NCBI GenBank assembly: GCA_903848435.1
Contig: CAINGG010000128.1
Coordinates: forward strand, 1 to 7,898
Length of the DNA stretch: 7,898 bases
Direction: 5' to 3'
DNA from: an uncultured Actinomycetes bacterium
GTDB taxonomy: Bacteria > Actinomycetota > Actinomycetes > S36-B12
In this document: positions 4,911 through 7,898 of the stretch, piece by piece
Numbering within the stretch: the stretch's first letter is position 1
Layout of the letters: each line of letters starts with the position of its first letter
The notes under the pieces: model-generated
The model's database searches: none
What the model saw: the letters and a program-made list of their open reading frames with translations, nothing else
What the model was told of the DNA's origin: nothing
Position numbers and translations under genes: made by a program

Positions 4911-6409
4911 GCACACGTCGGTGGCTCTTCGGCGACCAACTCGGACCGCATTTCCTCGGATCCGCCCAGGCTCCCGGAGACGACGGAACGCAACCCGTGC
5001 TGCTAGTGGTGAGCCGGGCAGCTTTCCGCCGGCGCCGCTACCACCGCGCGAAGGCACAGCTGGTGCTCTCGGCCATTCACCATCGCGCCGCAGAGCTTGG
5101 CGATCGAGCGCAACTCATTGTTGCCGACACCTATCGCGATGCGGTGGCATCGGTGGACGAGCCACTGAGCGTGGTCGACCCCACGTCGTGGGCGGCGCGT
5201 CGCCTGGTGCGCGGCCTGGGTGCAGACGTGCTTCCGTCGCGTGGATTCGTGTCAAGCGAGGCCGAGTTCGGCGAGTGGGTCGCACAGCGGGGTCGCCGAC
5301 GCTTGCTCCAGGAGGACTTCTATCGCTGGGCCCGGACGCGCACCGGCGTCTTGATGGACGGCGACGAGCCGGAAGGCGGCCGGTGGAACTTCGATGCCGA
5401 CAACCGGCTTCCTCCGCCCAAGGGCGCCACGACGCTCGGGCTGCCGCACCCGTGGCAGCCGACTGAGGATGACATCGATGCGCGCGTGCGCGACGACATG
5501 CGGCGATGGGAGACGGAGGACGGCATCGAATTCGGGGGCCGCGCGGGACCTCGCCTGTTCGCCGCGACGCGTGCCGAGGCGCTTGCTGCACTCGATGATT
5601 TCGTCGCCCATCGCCTTGCCGAGTTCGGACCCTACGAGGATGCCGCGCTGACGGGCGACTGGGCCATGGCGCACAGCCTGCTGTCGGCGCCCCTCAACCT
5701 CGGGCTGCTTCACCCCATGGAGGTGATCGACCGGGTCGTCGCCGCCTTCCGGGACGGCCCGGCACCACTGGCCAGCGCCGAGGGATTCGTCCGGCAGGTG
5801 ATGGGCTGGCGCGACTACGTGTGGCACCTGTATTGGCACTTCGGCGAGGACTACGTCAAGGACTCCAACGCCCTTGATGCCCACACGCCACTGCCGCCAT
5901 GGTTCGACCGCCTTGATGCCGATGCCGTGGAGGCGCGCTGCCTGTCGTCGAGCCTTGCGGACGTGCGGGATCGAGCTTGGAACCACCACATCCTGCGCCT
6001 GATGGTCCTGGGCAACTGGGCACTGCAGCGTGGCTACGACCCGCAAGCGACGACCGAGTGGTTCACCCGCAACTACGTCGATGCCTACCCGTGGGTGATG
6101 GCAGCCAACGTTGTCGGGATGGCGCTGTACGCCGATGGGGGTCGCATGGCGACCAAGCCCTACGCAGCGGGCGGCGCCTACATCAATCGCATGACGGATT
6201 GCTGCAAGGGCTGCGCCTATCGGCCTGGCGACCGCGTCGGCGCGCGAGCCTGCCCGTTCACGGCGGGCTATTGGTGGTTCCTGGATCGCCAGGCACCGCT
6301 ACTGAAGGGCAACCACCGTCTTGCCCAGCCGCTGGCCTCCTTGACGCGTCTGGCCGATCGCGCCGCGCTGGTCGAGCAGGAGGATGCCCGCGGAGACACC
6401 GCGCCATGA
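4886..6409 (+). CDS. phrB: Iron-sulfur bacterial photolyase (FeS-BCP, PhrB-like; probable (6-4) photolyase)
   Basis: A 507-residue flavoprotein of the FeS-BCP branch of photolyases/cryptochromes, which repair UV lesions in DNA with blue light. The N-terminal antenna domain starts at LFGDQLG (14-20). The helical FAD domain contains RQVMGWRDYVWHLYW (303-317), NHHILRLMVLGNWAL (366-380) and MATKPYAAGGAYI (421-433). Four cysteines fit the [4Fe-4S] ligands: Cys352, Cys440, Cys443 and Cys456. Their spacing equals that recalled for Agrobacterium PhrB (350, 438, 441, 454), each shifted by two. His368 would match PhrB His366, important for (6-4) repair. In the family the cofactors are FAD and a ribityllumazine antenna. 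Oddities are an extra Cys439 beside ligand Cys440, and Phe393 where PhrB has Tyr391. The gene is translationally coupled to the ABC ATPase upstream and the RNA methyltransferase downstream (ATGA). The symbol follows Agrobacterium, not E. coli, usage. Confidence 0.93.
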   Translation: MARARTSVGTRRWLFGDQLGPHFLGSAQAPGDDGTQPVLLVVSRAAFRRRRYHRAKAQLVLSAIHHRAAELGDRAQLIVADTYRDAVASVDEPLSVVDPTSWAARRLVRGLGADVLPSRGFVSSEAEFGEWVAQRGRRRLLQEDFYRWARTRTGVLMDGDEPEGGRWNFDADNRLPPPKGATTLGLPHPWQPTEDDIDARVRDDMRRWETEDGIEFGGRAGPRLFAATRAEALAALDDFVAHRLAEFGPYEDAALTGDWAMAHSLLSAPLNLGLLHPMEVIDRVVAAFRDGPAPLASAEGFVRQVMGWRDYVWHLYWHFGEDYVKDSNALDAHTPLPPWFDRLDADAVEARCLSSSLADVRDRAWNHHILRLMVLGNWALQRGYDPQATTEWFTRNYVDAYPWVMAANVVGMALYADGGRMATKPYAAGGAYINRMTDCCKGCAYRPGDRVGARACPFTAGYWWFLDRQAPLLKGNHRLAQPLASLTRLADRAALVEQEDARGDTAP

Positions 6410-7215
6410 TCGAACCGCAGGCCGTCGACATCGCCGACCCGCGCCTGGCGGCGTACCGCGATCTCACCGATGTGCAGATGCGCAGTGCGATCGAACCCCG
6501 TGAAGGATTCTTCATGGCGGAAGGCCTGCTCGTCATCGAGCGCTGCGTCACGGCCGGCCTGCCCGTCATGTCGGTGCTCACGGCGGCGAAGTGGCTGGAT
6601 CGACTCTCGGTCGTCCTCGGTGACTTCACCGGACCCGTCTACGTCGTGGACGAGGAACCGCTGCGGGAGCTCACCGGCTTCCGGGTCCACCGCGGGGCGC
6701 TGGCCTGCGTGCGTCGACCCGACGCTCGGCGACTGGACGACATCGCCTCCCTGGAGGGGGATCTCATCGTCCTCGGCGACCTCGTCGACCACACCAATGT
6801 CGGCTTGGCGATGCGCTCGGCCGCCGCCCTGGGCCTTGCCGGCGCCGTGCTCTCGCCCGCCTGCGCCGACCCCCTGTATCGCAGGGCGATCAAGGCGTCC
6901 ATGGGCGCTGTCCTCACGCTGCCGTGGGCACGTGGCCATGCCTGGCCGGATCTTCTTGCCAACCTGGGCGACCGCACGGTGCTGGCGCTCACCCCCGATC
7001 CATCAGCCGCGGACCTCGCAGACGTACTGGCCTCAGCGGACGATCGACCCGTCGCGCTGGTCGTCGGCACCGAGGGGCCCGGTCTGGATCCTGAGGCGGC
7101 GCGCATGTGTGACGCGAGGGCGCGCATCCCGATGCAGGGCGACGTCGACTCCCTCAATGTGGCCGCTGCCGTGGCCGTCGCATGCTATGCACTGCGCATG
7201 CGGAGACAGGGATGA
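6406..7215 (+). CDS. TrmH/SpoU-family RNA 2'-O-methyltransferase
   Basis: A 269-residue SPOUT-class methyltransferase expected to methylate a ribose 2'-OH in tRNA or rRNA using S-adenosylmethionine. All three SpoU motifs are present: motif 1 NVGLAMRSAAALG from Asn131 with the catalytic-type Arg137, motif 2 LVVGTEGPGL at 218-227, and motif 3 IPMQGDVDSLNVAAAVAV at 241-258, which forms the knot. The first 110 residues look like the RNA-binding domain common in this family (for example EGFFMAEGLLVIERCV at 33-48). The start is ATG 6406, sharing ATGA with the photolyase stop, with GGAG at 6392-6395 upstream. It ends by sharing ATGA with the next gene. The target nucleotide cannot be read from the sequence. 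Confidence 0.9.
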   Translation: MIEPQAVDIADPRLAAYRDLTDVQMRSAIEPREGFFMAEGLLVIERCVTAGLPVMSVLTAAKWLDRLSVVLGDFTGPVYVVDEEPLRELTGFRVHRGALACVRRPDARRLDDIASLEGDLIVLGDLVDHTNVGLAMRSAAALGLAGAVLSPACADPLYRRAIKASMGAVLTLPWARGHAWPDLLANLGDRTVLALTPDPSAADLADVLASADDRPVALVVGTEGPGLDPEAARMCDARARIPMQGDVDSLNVAAAVAVACYALRMRRQG

Positions 7216-7802
7216 GCACCGGGCGCCTTCTGCTGGTGCGCCACGGCGAGACGGAGTGGAGCAAGACGGGACGGCACACCGGGCGCAGCGATATCCCGCT
7301 CACGACAGCGGGGGAGCAGCGCGCTGAGTCGCTGCGACCGCGTCTCGCCGACCTGCAGCCATCGTTGATCCTGTGCAGTCCGCTCCAGCGCGCTCAGCGA
7401 ACGGCGCAGCTCGCGGGACTGTGGCCGGTCGAGACGGACGACGACTTGCTCGAATGGGACTACGGCGCCTGGGAGGGTCGTACGACGGCGGACATCCGGG
7501 CCGAACTCGGGGACGCCGATTGGACCGTCTGGCAGGGGCCGATACCGCCCGGTGACACGGGGGGCGAGCAGCCCGAAGACGTTGCCATACGCGCCCAGCG
7601 AGTCCTGCGGCGCTGCGCCCCGATCCTGCACGACGGGGGAGTCTGCGCACTCGTCGCGCATGGCCACGTCCTGCGGATCCTCACCGCCACGTGGCTGGGC
7701 CTGCCCGCGCGGGACGGACGCCTGTGGGTCCTCGACGCCGGCGCTTTCTCGACGCTCGGGTTCGAACGCACGCAGCACGCCATCCTGACGTGGAACTGCT
7801 GA
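7212..7802 (+). CDS. Histidine phosphatase family protein (phosphoglycerate mutase-like)
   Basis: A 196-residue branch-1 histidine phosphatase. RHGETEW at residues 10-16 carries the nucleophile His11. Arg60 in CSPLQRAQRT, Glu81 in LLEWDYGAWEGR (proton donor region) and His150 in VAHGHVLR complete the active site. WDYGAWEG is typical of phosphatases in this superfamily. The segment usually inserted in cofactor-dependent phosphoglycerate mutases is absent, so a broad or sugar-phosphate phosphatase is more likely than a glycolytic mutase. ATG 7212 overlaps the methyltransferase stop (ATGA) and has GGAG at 7202-7205; the longer in-frame start at 7182 lies inside the upstream gene and lacks support. 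It is the last gene of the four-gene operon. The substrate is unknown. Confidence 0.88.
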   Translation: MSTGRLLLVRHGETEWSKTGRHTGRSDIPLTTAGEQRAESLRPRLADLQPSLILCSPLQRAQRTAQLAGLWPVETDDDLLEWDYGAWEGRTTADIRAELGDADWTVWQGPIPPGDTGGEQPEDVAIRAQRVLRRCAPILHDGGVCALVAHGHVLRILTATWLGLPARDGRLWVLDAGAFSTLGFERTQHAILTWNC

Positions 7803-7813
7803 ACGAGCGTTCA
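7800..7813. promoter_or_regulatory. SOS-box-like palindrome upstream of the lipoprotein gene
   Basis: TGAACGAGCGTTCA is a perfect inverted repeat apart from its two central bases. It contains GAACNNNNGTTC, the core of the LexA box in actinobacteria and Bacillus, but the preferred flanking C and G (CGAAC/GTTCG) are T and A here. It begins in the phosphatase stop codon and ends five bases before the TAGGAT -10 at 7819, a position where a bound repressor would block polymerase. The palindrome is directly visible; LexA binding is inferred. Confidence 0.4.
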
Positions 7814-7818
7814 ACCCC

Positions 7819-7824
7819 TAGGAT
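7819..7824 (+). promoter_or_regulatory. Leaderless-type promoter of the lipoprotein gene (-10 TAGGAT)
   Basis: TAGGAT is followed by GGGCCG and the ATG at 7831, the same geometry as at serB and the ABC ATPase gene. It gives the lipoprotein gene its own transcript although only 28 bases separate it from the phosphatase gene. Confidence 0.55.
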
Positions 7825-7830
7825 GGGCCG

Positions 7831-7898
7831 ATGTCCCCGCTGAGGCTGTCTGCCCTGGTTGCCGCCTGCGCTCTCATCGGCGGGTGCGCGTCCGGGGC
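7831..7898 (+). CDS. Putative lipoprotein, N-terminal fragment (runs off the right edge)
   Basis: The first 22 codons encode MSPLRLSALVAACALIGGCA, then S-G. This is a short lipoprotein signal peptide: a single Arg5 as the positive region, a hydrophobic stretch from about 6 to 16, and a lipobox IGGC with Cys19 as the predicted lipidated residue. The mature protein would be anchored to the outer face of the cytoplasmic membrane. Nothing of its functional domain is visible, so no role can be given. The leaderless-type promoter and SOS-like palindrome directly upstream suggest that it starts a separate transcription unit. Confidence 0.65.
   Translation, partial: MSPLRLSALVAACALIGGCASG

Noticed and set aside
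4061..4993. 310-codon open frame on the minus strand opposite the ABC ATPase
   Set aside because: Its Ser/Arg/Thr-rich translation is typical of an antisense shadow, and the plus-strand gene has every ABC motif.
5977..6405. Upstream in-frame extension of the methyltransferase gene
   Set aside because: The extension lies within the photolyase gene and has no family similarity. The ATG at 6406 gives a normal-length TrmH protein with an ATGA overlap.
1..7898. Mobile elements, CRISPR arrays, tRNA/rRNA genes, riboswitches
   Set aside because: No transposase, integrase, spaced direct repeats, tRNA-like cloverleaf or rRNA sequence was recognised on either strand, and gaps between genes are too short for large structured leaders.

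Overview
The window is GC-rich, densely coding chromosomal DNA, most likely from an actinobacterium (Actinomycetota). The main clue is a MabA-like fabG followed directly by an InhA-like enoyl-ACP reductase. Frequent GTG starts and three transcription units that begin with TAGGNT, six bases, then the start codon (the usual layout of actinobacterial leaderless promoters) point the same way. I cannot name a genus. I see no insertion sequence, integrase, tRNA, rRNA or CRISPR array, and no coding sequence looks broken. No gap between genes exceeds about 80 bases.

Layout. (1) Minus strand, 1-781: a six-helix TMEM175-type ion channel gene whose stop overlaps the start of a TldD/PmbA-family gene that runs off the left edge. 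(2) Plus strand, 859-2844: fabG, fabI/inhA and sixA in a tight operon, divergent from the channel gene. A 16-base near-palindrome lies over the likely fabG -10 element. (3) Minus strand, 2846-4051: serB, a two-ACT-domain phosphoserine phosphatase, converging on sixA with one base between the stop codons. A GC-rich hairpin sits inside the last codons of serB. (4) Plus strand, 4122-7802: a four-gene operon, divergent from serB, in which every junction overlaps (25, 4 and 4 bases). It encodes an ABC ATPase of the ModF/'PhrA' kind without a transporter partner, an iron-sulfur bacterial photolyase (FeS-BCP/PhrB type), a TrmH/SpoU-type RNA methyltransferase and a histidine phosphatase. (5) Plus strand, 7831 onward: the start of a lipoprotein gene with its own leaderless-type promoter and an SOS-box-like palindrome just upstream.

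How the genes work together. fabG and fabI supply the two reductive steps of type II fatty acid elongation, and features of both point to ordinary-length acyl chains. sixA is a small phosphatase co-transcribed with them, with no obvious metabolic link. serB makes serine and stands alone. The 4122-7802 operon is the most unusual part: light-driven DNA repair, a soluble-looking ABC ATPase, RNA 2'-O-methylation and a phosphatase are translationally coupled, and no published function explains the whole set. The regulatory reading (leaderless starts, operators, hairpin) comes from sequence pattern only.
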